Positions 47,650 to 56,500 of a stretch of DNA of 64,000 bases are shown in pieces; within the stretch, counting starts at the first letter, position 1; the number at the start of each line of letters is the position of its first letter. The stretch spans positions 6,262,001 through 6,326,000 of the forward strand of contig NW_025408668.1 in the NCBI RefSeq assembly GCF_020360975.1, read 5' to 3'. The notes under the pieces were generated by a model. The model worked only from the letters and a program-made list of their open reading frames with translations, was not told the DNA's origin and ran no database searches. The DNA is from Hirsutella rhossiliensis (lineage: Eukaryota > Ascomycota > Sordariomycetes > Hypocreales > Ophiocordycipitaceae). A program made the translations under genes and the position numbers.

Positions 47650-48042
47650 AGTCCCTGCACATAGAAATGGGCACCCCCCTGTTTTGGGCACCCCAAAATC
47701 TTTTTTCGGCTTGACGGCCGCCAATTGTGTTTCCAGTGCCTGAATCTGCAATTGAGCTTTTGCTAAAAGGCCATCCTTCTCGTCAAACCCTTTTGTGATC
47801 TTCCTGAACAGCAATCTCTTCGTGGGCACGTCGTCGTCTAGCTGGTTGAATTGAACTACCTGAACCTTCAGATCTTGCGAGCGCCTCGGGGTCGACCACG
47901 CAATCTGGGATGTGTCTGATTGCCAGTCACTGGTGGGTAAGTGGCTATTGAATGCATTGGCCACATTTTCGCGTTCTTTTGCGTCTGTTGCTGTTCTCCA
48001 GCAGAAGAGGGCAAAAGTGGCTTCGCCATCGACACCGGCCAC
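47353..48042 (-). CDS. fortuitous 229-codon fusion ORF: transposase tail, terminal repeat, Copia gag
   Basis: An uninterrupted minus-strand frame starts in Fot copy 2 (MAGVDGEATFALF), contains the transposase C-terminal part, reads through the left terminal inverted repeat (GVPKTGGCPFLCAGT) and continues in frame into Copia C gag (TDRIRKTYTAYLGAFSARNL ... LLIKPISDGYSTIF ... VQQQAVLFLRGQHST). It exists because the internal deletion and the TA insertion happened to keep frame. No promoter or expression evidence; most likely an accident, but it is the longest chimeric ORF in the window. Confidence 0.5.
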   Translation of the reverse strand: MAGVDGEATFALFCWRTATDAKERENVANAFNSHLPTSDWQSDTSQIAWSTPRRSQDLKVQVVQFNQLDDDVPTKRLLFRKITKGFDEKDGLLAKAQLQIQALETQLAAVKPKKDFGVPKTGGCPFLCAGTYMTDRIRKTYTAYLGAFSARNLLASSWLAKWEEILKEANQYFLTEALSGQWLRDISLLIKPISDGYSTIFREASRELDEEAARVQQQAVLFLRGQHST

Positions 48043-49292
48043 AAACCCGTCGCTTTCCAGCCACCCTTGATGTTTGACACAGTGAGCGCTTGCTCGCGTG
48101 CTTTCTGGTAGCAGGAAAGAAAGTTTTGCTTGCCGACTGGGCTTGAATCGGTCAGGAGGCTGAGAAATCCGACCTGTTTGCGGTAGTAGTGCTTAGAGCG
48201 GAGAAGACAGACAAATCGAGCGGTTGCAGCACATGAGAGGTATGGGAGGTAAGAAAAGAAGGTGAATCTGATGCTGGTAGCATAGATACATGAAGTCAAC
48301 CGTCTCGTGACTTCCGTGGCCGTCCAATACTAGCAGTCTTCGCTCCGAAGGGTCGGGTGGCTGGGTTCTTGGAATGAACACCTTTCGAGCCACTCCACCG
48401 CAGTTTGGTCCGAAGTCCAGCCGTTCTTTGTCGCAGTGAATTGCCAGTCACTAAAAGTACTGAGATCTTCTGGGAACCACTGTTGCTGGACCGATTTGCC
48501 CTTGAAAATGACGAGTGGAGGAGGAAGGTGCCGGCAGCGGACACGCACTCGATGAACGACGTCCAGACCCGAGAACCAGGCGTCTTCTTTTGTACAGATC
48601 GTTTTTCAGCACTGCCAACGACCAGGCCATTCTCCCAAGTCCTTCCATGATGCCTGCTTCATCCATGTTGTACCTGTTCTCCGGCTTAATAGCCAGAATC
48701 TCGGGAAGGAAGAAATTGTTGAACCAAGGCCGAATTACCTCGGTAGAAGCGCCGTTGACACGCGCAGAGTCTCTGTGATGGCACTTCTGGGTCCGAACTG
48801 CAGGATTTCGTCTTAAAAATGCTTGCATCCAGTGTTTTCCGAGCGGTGTGTGGTCTCCTTTGACGGCGAGCATGCGCTGCGCGAACTGCCTGATCTGCGA
48901 GTGAGTGGGAGGAAGGCCCAAGGCGTCCTGAATGAGAATCCATTCGGTAAGTTGCTTTTCCTGTGTCTGAGAAAGCCTCTGAAGAGCAGAAAATGCATCC
49001 TTTCTGCATTCGTGACCATGCATGCGATTGTAAAGAGTTGCCCTCGGACGCCCCAATCGCGAGCAGCCTTCTTGGCGGATCCGCCATTGGCGATTGCCTC
49101 AAGGGCGCTGTGAATGTCAGACTCTGTATATTTCATCAGTAGTGGCTTGAAGACACATGCGTCAATTTTTTAGCAGATTGGATGCGTTTCCGCGGTGAAA
49201 TTTGCTGTTGAAGTTGACGCAGCCGTTTAGGTTGGGCACCCATCTTGGGTGCCCAAAACAGGGGGGTGCCCATTTCTATGTGCAGGGACTTA
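47648..49292. mobile_element. pogo/Fot1-type transposon copy 2, internally deleted, TA target duplication
   Basis: 1,641 bp at 47650-49290, flanked by TA (47648-47649, 49291-49292). The same 44-bp terminal repeats as copy 1 are present at both ends. Compared with copy 1 it lacks about 200 bp just inside the left end (the transposase C-terminus) and has a few 1-nt indels; otherwise it is nearly identical. It sits in the gag of Copia C; the empty site in Copia B (near 29250) shows a single TA there. No RIP signature. Confidence 0.95.
47694..49136 (-). pseudogene. pogo/Fot1-type transposase, frameshifted and C-terminally deleted (Fot copy 2)
   Basis: Starts at the same ATG as in copy 1 (49134-49136, MKYTESDIHSAL). 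A 1-nt deletion near 49046 breaks the helix-turn-helix (WGVRGQLFTIACM instead of WGV...TLYNRMHG). The frame continues in a second ORF to about 48451, with NMDEAGI and then another 1-nt loss. VLDGHGSHETVDF is in a third frame (48193-48393). The final part (NAFNSHLPTSDWQS...QIQALETQLAAVKPKK) is cut by the internal deletion, losing the basic C-terminus present in copy 1. At least four frame breaks; non-functional. Confidence 0.9.
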
Positions 49293-49715
49293 GCCCCTCG
49301 AGGGAGCTGTCGAGGTCTCGAGCTTTAAAAGCCACTGCCTAGGAGTCTCTTCTTCTCGAAGAGTGATTAGCTTTGCGGCACTAACGGATTCCGTTATCGC
49401 CGTGCGTGCAGTAGTTAGCAACTTCGTCTCGTAAAGGTATTCCTTACGGTAACTCTCGTAGTCACCTAAGGCAGCAGAAAAAGCTCTCTGTTGTGCAGAG
49501 GTTAGCTTAGAGAAGAGGGTAGCTCCCTCTGCAAAGTCCGTTGCCCTAGGACGAAGAGGGGGCTCGAGAGGGTCCTGCTTGTCAGAAAAGACTAAATTGT
49601 GGATGGTTCTGTCTACACGAGCCCGTAGCTCCTTTACCCACTTATCCCAATCTTGGGGCTCTGTAAGAATCGTCCTACGGACCGTCGGGACGGCAGAGGA
49701 GTCGATTTTCGTTAT
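49293..49715 (-). pseudogene. Copia C gag, N-terminal part
   Basis: Minus-strand gag upstream of Fot copy 2. It starts near 49715 with ATA (ATG expected) followed by TKIDSSAVPTVRRTIL, then WVKELRARVDRTIHNLV, LEPPLRPRATDFAEGATLF and AFSAALGDYESY. Most codons are undamaged. The frame stops at the Fot insertion. Confidence 0.8.
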
Positions 49716-49846
49716 CGTTGCGAAAGAAGAGGGGGGCAGAAAAGTCGGTTAAAAATCGGCTTTTCTAGTAAGAGGGGTAAAAGGAAGCCACGAGGGATGC
49801 AAGAAAGGTGCCTTTTGCAGCAGCCGGAAGGTATAGGAATACTATT

Positions 49847-49863
49847 CCTCCCGGGCTTATAAC
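49847..49863 (-). other. primer-binding site of Copia C
   Basis: CTCCCGGGCTTATAAC next to the 5' LTR, the same iMet-type site as in the other Copia copies. Confidence 0.55.
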
Positions 49864-50339
49864 TCTCGCGAAGAGAGATGCGAGAAGTGCATAAAAATAC
49901 ACGAAGGTAAAATTGGAAGTAAGGGGTCAGACAGGCAGGGCAGAGAGATTTGATTCTTGCGGGAGCAGCAATTGCGGCAGGGGAGTGATTGTTGTATTGC
50001 CTTAATTCTTCTTCTTTCCTCTATCCAACGCCCTTCTTTATACCCGTCTAGCATCTTAATTAACATAGAAGATCCTGCTTAAAGAAGCCACTAATGTCCT
50101 TTCGACTACCGAGCTTTTTGCCGGTTTTTCCCCTCTTTTCTAGCCGTTGCCGGCATATCCGTCTTATCTCTCGCCACCTCTATAGGAAGCCATCGCCACT
50201 TCTACTTCCCCTCTTGCCCCCACCCTCCTCTCTGCACCTCCTTTTAGCTCCTTCCTTAAAACCTGTTTTTCAGCTTCCTAGGTCCCTCGTGCCAAGGGAT
50301 ATCTCCGAGAACTGCGAAATCAGGCCACGCTTCGCGACA
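49864..50339 (-). repeat. 5' LTR of Copia C
   Basis: 476 bp, near-identical to 42386-42861. It retains several CA dinucleotides that are TA in the A, B and D LTRs. Confidence 0.95.
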
Positions 50340-50344
50340 ATAAT

Positions 50345-51600
50345 AAGCTAGATTAAACGTAATTTAATATTATAAGTATCCTCTAAAAAGAACTTACTTA
50401 TATATATAAATATAAAGTTTATTTTTAGATTAAAAATTAATATATAAGGCACCCCTTTTATACTTAATAATAAAAGATATATATAAAAATTAAGAATCTT
50501 AATACTATAGCTTAAAATATATATAATATAGATAAAAGGGGCTTTTTATTCTATATAAGTATTTAAATAAATAGGGAATTCCTCTTATTATAAGATAATA
50601 ATATAAAACTACTTAGTATATTAAAAAATAGTAACTTATCTTTTATTACGTTTAAGATATATATTAGTAATAAGATAGTATCGCTGCCCTTATTCCTTAC
50701 CTATTAAGATAAGCTAGTATAAACCCTAGACTTATAGTTCTTAAAATATAAATTAAGTCTTTAATAAGTATTTTTAATATATTAAAAATAAGGTAGATAA
50801 ATTATAATATTAAGAAAGAGTAGCTTATTAATATATTAGACCGGTTTACTAAGGTAAAGCTTAAAACGGTTATACCTTTTACTTCTTAGTTATTAATAGC
50901 TACTTAAATAGTTTAGTATAGATTCTATAAAGTAGTATAACGGGCACCGGAAAATTATTATAGTATTTCCTCCTTATTTAACTTATTAGCTATAACCCTT
51001 AATATATTGTTATTTAGCCTTACTTAATACCGTATATATATAATCTTATTTATTATATAGATAAATAAAAATAGTTAATTAAATCGTTAAAAATAAACTT
51101 TTAAACTATATTTTAGAATATATTTTAAGAAGTAGTTAAAAAGACCTTTATCGATACTAGCTATAATAGCTAAAGGCTAAGTAGTACCCTTAAAAGCCCT
51201 TAATATAAGTTTTAAGTAATTAATATAAGAGCTTAAGTTAAAAGAAAATAAGTAGTTATAATTACTAGTATAAGTAAGGCGGTAAGGCTCTAAAAGATAA
51301 TCTCTTTTACTATATAGATTATAATATAAACGAGGTATTTAGCTCTATAAAAGTAGCTTAAACTCGCTAAAGAAATATAGCTTAAGGACCTTAATAATAA
51401 GAAAAAGCTTTAAAGAAAGAGACCTAAAGGTTTTAGTAATAAAGGAAGGTAGTAAAGTAAAAGCTTTTACTTTATAAAAGAAGAAGTAGTAAGAGGTAGA
51501 AATTAAAAGTAAATAATAAATAATAAAGGCTATAAAGTAAAATATAAAGATAAATTAATACTATTAATAAGACCTAAAGATTTTAACTATAGAAAAGCCC
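50345..51600 (+). pseudogene. older pogo-type transposase relic, heavily RIPed
   Basis: Very AT-rich plus-strand frame. Around 50955-51110 it reads FPPYLTY*L*PLNILLFSL, fitting the third catalytic motif LPPHxTHxLQPLDVxxFSPL of pogo/Fot transposases, with the catalytic Asp changed to Asn and both Gln to stops. It continues with a TFKLYF...IIAKG*VVPLKALNI stretch (WxxxGLxPxxPxxVL pattern) and a Lys-rich tail LKLKENK...VRR*GSKR. The N-terminal half is not recognisable. It is distinct from the Fot copies at 2598 and 47650 and much older. Copia C inserted in or next to it. Confidence 0.6.
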
Positions 51601-53019
51601 TAGATAATATAAAATAAGTAATAGGTAGCTTTTAATAGTTATAAAAGAAGTTAAGATACTTACGCTATAAAAATTATTACTTTTTTATTTATACTAAAGC
51701 GGACTATAGTATTATAAATACGAAACCTACTATATAATAACGTAAGTAATAAAGTAATAATAACTTTAAACTATATATCCTATCTTTAAAGGCCCTCTTT
51801 AGCTATTAATAGTAATTAGGAGGTAGTAAGTATACTTTAAGGACTTATATAATCGGAGAGTAATAGAAAATAACCTTAATAACTAAATAACTTTAAAAAA
51901 TATTAAGTAGAATCTTTAAGTATTATTAATTACTCTTATAAGATTTTAGAATAATTTAAATAGTATTTATAGAGTTATTCTTAGTTCTTTACTAAAATAT
52001 AAAGGAGAGAAAAACCAGCGAATTACTTAATCTAAAAGATTACTAGGAAATCCCCTATACCCTAACTTACCGCGGCCGCTTAATATATTCGCCTTAGCGA
52101 ATAAGATTTATTCCTAGTATATACTAATAAGTAAATAGTAGTAGGATATAAGGGGAAAGCTCGCTAGCCGCGGCTTATATAAAGAGGCCTTTTAGAACGA
52201 AGTAAGCGATAGGAGAAGGGATAGGAGAAGCGAGGTCTAAAGGTAGCGAGAGATAGAGGTATTATATATATAAAATTAAGACTAAGTATTAAAGAGGCGG
52301 CCTAGACCGCTATAAGGAGATTTACTTTATAAAGGTATAAAGGGTATAATAAGAAGGTAGGTTAAGAAAATAGATATAAGTAGGTAATATATATCTAGGT
52401 AAGTAAAAGGCTTATAAGATTTATAGGTACTAGAACTTATAGGTTTTAACTTACTAGGTAAGGAGTATATTAAGGAAGTTTAGTTATATATATAAAAGGG
52501 GGAATAAAAAGAGAAGTAAATGCCTTATTTAAGTCTCTTATATTTAAGTTTAAGGATAATAAAACTTATTCTTAGTTATATTATATTTTTATATTAATTA
52601 GATTATAGAATATTCTTAGGCGGATATTAAGCGTAGCTTAGTTAAGATAATATCGATATAAGAGGTATAATAAAGTTAGAGATAGATACGTCTAGGTAAT
52701 TTACTAGCTTAATATTTATCTCTAACTCTTTAAGATCCTCTTAAGAAAGAAAAGATTTAATAGAGCTATAACCGTCGCTACTTATAATTATAGTAGAAGT
52801 TTCTAGAGAAAGTCGCTATCTCTTAGTTAGGGTCTAGTTAAAGTTAGGCAATAACGGGCTTAATATTATTATAATAGGATCGACCGACCTAGATATAAGC
52901 GGTATAAAGGGGACGCGGCCTAGGGCGGCCTTAGTTTTTTTTAGGAGAGGTAAACTTAGCTAATATATTAGTATAGTTAGAGGGATTTCCGACTAAGCGC
53001 TTAGGTATCGTTAGTAGTA
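51600..53019. other. RIPed intergenic DNA, nothing recognised
   Basis: No frame or repeat boundary identified. At 52046-52065 and 52141-52159 there are imperfect inverted sequences (TCCCCTATACCCTA and TAGGATATAAGGGGA) around a short spacer, possibly the ends of a small element; too weak to name. Confidence 0.3.
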
Positions 53020-53024
53020 GTTAT

Positions 53025-53098
53025 TATTACGAAAAAAGATATAGCCGCCTATTAGATATAAGCGACAGCGTTAATTAACGTATATAGAGTACGCGATA
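53025..53098 (-). repeat. TRIM LTR, low-coordinate copy
   Basis: 74 bp, TATTACGAAAAAAG...GTACGCGATA in plus orientation. It differs from 53326-53397 by one A insertion and two C/T transitions. Confidence 0.85.
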
Positions 53099-53109
53099 TA
53101 CCCCCTTAG
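53099..53109 (-). other. TRIM polypurine tract
   Basis: TACCCCCTTAG in plus orientation, adjacent to the TRIM LTR and identical to the sequence after the Copia D LTR at 53578-53588. Confidence 0.7.
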
Positions 53110-53204
53110 GGATATTAGGTTAATTCGTCCTAGGATACCTAGATATCCTAGACTATAGCGGGAATTTTTATATAGGCAGGCCCTATACTAAAACCGCGCT
53201 TAAT

Positions 53205-53276
53205 TACGCTAGCGGGACTCGAACTACGGGCCTTCGGGTAATACGCGCTAGGCTAGCTAGAAGAAGTGCGTGCGTA
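53205..53276 (-). other. tRNA-like segment inside the TRIM element
   Basis: On the minus strand a 72-nt stretch has a T-loop/B-box AGTTCGAGTCCC (GGTTCGANTCC with one RIP-type G-to-A), an A-box-like TAGCTAGCCTAG about 30 nt upstream, and end segments TACGCAC and TAGCGTA that pair at 5 of 7 positions. The T-stem and anticodon stem pair poorly and no anticodon can be assigned. It could be a decayed tRNA, a tRNA-derived Pol III promoter or a chance match. Confidence 0.35.
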
Positions 53277-53308
53277 GTTACCGGGAAGTTCCCGGAGGGG
53301 TAACCCCT

Positions 53309-53325
53309 CCGCCGGGGCTTATAAC
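53309..53325 (-). other. TRIM primer-binding site
   Basis: CTCCGCCGGGGCTTATAAC ends directly at the TRIM LTR. Its last 9-10 bases (GGGCTTATAAC type) are shared with the Copia primer-binding site. Confidence 0.65.
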
Positions 53326-53397
53326 TATCACGAAAAAGATATAGCCGCCTATTAGATATAAGCGACAGCGTTAATTAACGCATATAGAGTACGCGAC
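53326..53397 (-). repeat. TRIM LTR, high-coordinate copy, joined to Copia LTR
   Basis: TATCACGAAAAAG...GTACGCGA, then CTCTCGCTACC, which is internal Copia LTR sequence. The last two or so bases of the TRIM LTR are missing at the join. Confidence 0.8.
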
Positions 53398-53577
53398 TCT
53401 CGCTACCTCTATAAGAAGCTATCGCTACTTCTGCTTCCCCTTATGCCCCTACCCTCCTTTCTACACCTCTTTTTAGCTCCTTCTTCCTTCTTCTATACTA
53501 GGTGTTTTTAGCTTCCTTAGTCCCTTATGCTAAGGGATATCTCCGAGAACTACGAAATTAAGCCACGCTTCGCGATA
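53397..53577 (-). repeat. 3' LTR of Copia D, partial (181 bp)
   Basis: Corresponds to the inner part of the LTR from the CTCTCGC run near its middle to the inner end TTCGCGATA. The outer 300 or so bp are absent and replaced by the TRIM element. The A-type stretch TTCCTTCTTCTATACT is present. Confidence 0.85.
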
Positions 53578-56500
53578 TACCCCCTTAGCTATAGCCTGCC
53601 CCTTAAGGGCATAGCTAATACGGCTTCGGGCTAGTAAGCGTATAAAGGAGGTTCTTAGCTCTGCACTTCTCCCTTTACTCGAGGAAAGTAGGGGCCCTTT
53701 TAGGTCCCTAGGCTCTTTTAGACCTACTTAAGGAAAAGGGGCTTAAAGAGGGGAAAGTCCTATAAGAAAGGGGGCCTTCTTAGAAGGGAAAAACCTAATT
53801 AAATAGGGGGCCCTTTAAAGGGAAAAACCTCTTCCTTTTCTTCGGCTATAGACGTTACCTTCTTATACGGGCTATTAGCTCCTCTTATAGACTTTTAAGG
53901 CAGGCCTCTAAGGATAGCTTCTCTTAACCGTCTTCTAGCCCTATTTACTATAAAAAGATAGCTAGCTTCTACTTTAGTAAGGGCTTCGTAAGACCGTCGG
54001 CTTTTATTAATACCGTTAGAACCTAACGGACGGAAATAAGTCCCCTTTAGACCACTTAGCGTAACTAATGCTAGTAAATATCGATATACCGTAGCTAGGT
54101 CGATAGCTTACTATTTTCCTCTATAAGAATCCGTATAGTCTACGTATTATTGCATTCTATAGCTAACAGGGACGGAATTTATAGTCGTAACGATATTAGC
54201 AGCCGGCTAAGGAAAATCGCTTCTTTTAACGCTTCTAAAAGAGCTAGTAGCTCTGCCTCCGTACTAGAAGTCGTAACGGTAGCCTGCTTCGAAGCTCTCT
54301 AAGCAATAGTTCCTCTAAAAAGGGATATAATATACCCCTATAAGCTCTTTCTATCTAAGGAATTATCTATAAAGGATGAATCGCTTAAATAGAGGAAGAT
54401 TTCGGTAGCTAATTTCTTCCTTTCCTACCTACCTAGGCGTAGACTATATAATCTCGTTAAATAGAGATAAAGGATTGCTTTGTCTGCTGCTTCTTAATGC
54501 CTAGGGCTAGGATTCTAGTTATGCCTAGCTAGCTAGGAGACCGTAAAAGAGATATCCGGTCTAGTAGAAATAGCTAAAAAAAGCAGAGAGCCTACCTTCT
54601 ACTAATATTAGTGTTTCTCTTACTCCCTAGCTTAAAAGGACGGATTAAGTAAAGGCTCTTCGTTTAATATAGGCGTAGAGGGAAGCTTCTTATCGAGGGA
54701 ATTAGGGAGGAATTTATAAGCGACCTTATCGATATAGGCGTCCTAGGTAAGCTAGATAGTCCGTTAGGACCTATTCTAAAGGATTTATATCCCTAGGAAC
54801 TACTTTAGCTCCCCTAGCCTAGTTATATTATACCTTTATTATAGGCCTCGTATAGCCTCCCTTATAGTAGCTTCTTCCTCTTTTTAGTACGCTTAGATAA
54901 TATCGTCGACGTAGAAGAAGACTATAATTTTACCCTTCTATATTATACACGGTTCCTAAGGGACTTTCGTAAAGCCTAAGGCTTCGAGGGAACCTATTAA
55001 ATGCTGTTGCTAAAGAAGGGGTGATCTTCGTAGTCTATATAGAGCTTTCCTAAGCCGTAGAACCTTTCCTAGCTATTAGAAGCCTAGTAGAAGGCGTATA
55101 TAGATAACTTCTTTTTCTTCCTTAAGTAGGCAGTTAATAAAGGCGTTAACTGCATCTATCTATTCGAGTTCGAGGTCGAATTCTACTACTATAGCTATAA
55201 GGGTCCGAAAAGACATCCCTGCTAAGGTGGTTGCCCTAGTAGGTAGATCCCCTTTTTCCTATTAATTCCTATAGATAACTAGCCGGGCTTTATACTTTTA
55301 AAGGAAGCCGTGTTTATTAGTCTTATAGATAAAGACCTACTTATAGCTAAGGACCTGTTTTCCTCTTGCCTTTTCCTTAAGGACCTCTTTAAAAGACCCT
55401 ATCTCTTCGTATAAGGCTAGGTGGTCTTTCTAGGCCTAGAAAAACTAATTTTTAAAAGGGTGTTTTTCTAGCTACTTTTAGTTTGCTAGTAGGTCCGGGA
55501 GGTCTCTTTTATATACCTTCCTTGCTAATATTAGCTTAAAGAGCCGGCCTATTATAAACGCTCTATAGGAACCGTCTTCTATTAGCGTTAGGTAGAAGTC
55601 GGAAAAACAATCGAAATAGGGGAAAGGTTAGTCTTCTTTTATATCGGGCCCTATACCTTCCTTTGCTTCTTAAAGCAGGGATAAAAAGGCAGCTAGATAA
55701 TCCTTCGAGAAAGGTGCCTTTCCTACCCCCTTAAGGGTCGAGACGGGAAGACTAACTAAAAAAACTACTTTTAGATCTTCTTCTTACGTAGGAGGAGGCG
55801 TAGGTAGGTAGGCGTATTCTAGCTCTACCGCTTTCCTATAGTCTCCTTCTTCGTCTAGATTATCTAATCTAGTAGCTTCCTCTTCTTCTTCTTTAAAGTC
55901 GGCGTTATCCTCGACTACTTCGACGTCGGTTTCTTCTTCCGTTTCCTCGTTTAGGGCCTTTTCTTAAGACTATTAGGAAGGGGGGATTTAGATCTTTTAA
56001 ATTAGCTAACGTTAAGAGAGTAAGAGGGGCTATTAATCCCTCTTTCCGTCGAAAAAGCTAGATTCATCGAAAATCATATCCCTAGTTAAAATAACCTTCC
56101 GTAGAAGAGGAATCTAGATCTAGAAGATATTCGTAGAATTATAACTAACGAGGTAACTAATAAAGGCTCTCGGATTAAGCTTTCTTTTCTTCTTCCTTTT
56201 TAGCTATATATCGGCAGTTATTATATATGCCTTATAGCCGTAGGCATAAAGGTAGGCTAGCGAGGCACTCTTCTTCGTAAAGAGCTTAAGGGGGGATTTC
56301 TAGTCTATTCCTTAGTTTAGTTCCCTAGGGTCCTTAGGGTCCCTAGGGGTCCGGTTCTATAGGTAATAGGCGGTCTTAACGACTTCCCTCTAAAGGTCGT
56401 ATAGAAGCTTTATAGTAAGTCTTATCGTACGGGCCCTTTCTATTATAGCACCCCCTAATCTTTCTGCCCCTCCGTTCTAGGCCTAGGTATTCGGTGCTAA

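Larger units (their letters stand above)
42381..50344 (-). mobile_element. Copia C: least mutated Copia copy, split by Fot copy 2, TSD ATAAT
   Basis: 42386-50339 lies between ATAAT duplications (42381-42385, 50340-50344), with two 476-bp LTRs. Without Fot copy 2 and one TA it is 6,311 bp. It retains clearly more CpA/TpG than A, B or D, keeps a 145-codon open stretch (44596-45030) and an undamaged zinc knuckle, and so is probably the youngest copy of the family here. The region between pol and the 3' LTR differs from A/B/D. Confidence 0.95.
53025..53397 (-). mobile_element. TRIM-like miniature LTR retrotransposon (373 bp)
   Basis: Two direct 72-74-bp repeats (53025-53098 and 53326-53397) flank 227 bp without coding capacity. 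In minus orientation, directly after the high-coordinate LTR, comes GTTATAAGCCCCGG, which matches the Copia primer-binding site. Directly before the other LTR comes CCTAAGGGGGTA, which matches the Copia polypurine tract. The LTR begins TATCGCG like the Copia LTRs and ends CGTGATA or CGTAATA. These are the hallmarks of a TRIM (terminal-repeat retrotransposon in miniature), likely mobilised in trans by this Copia family. The internal part also holds a strong hairpin (CGGAGGGG, TAA, CCCCTCCG near 53293-53313) and a tRNA-like segment. Confidence 0.75.

Noticed and set aside
53205..53276. Functional tRNA gene
   Set aside because: T-stem and anticodon stem do not pair and no anticodon can be assigned; kept only as tRNA-like.
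53025..53397. Simple tandem duplication of 70 bp
   Set aside because: Primer-binding and polypurine sites lie exactly at the repeat borders, which fits LTRs better than a random duplication.
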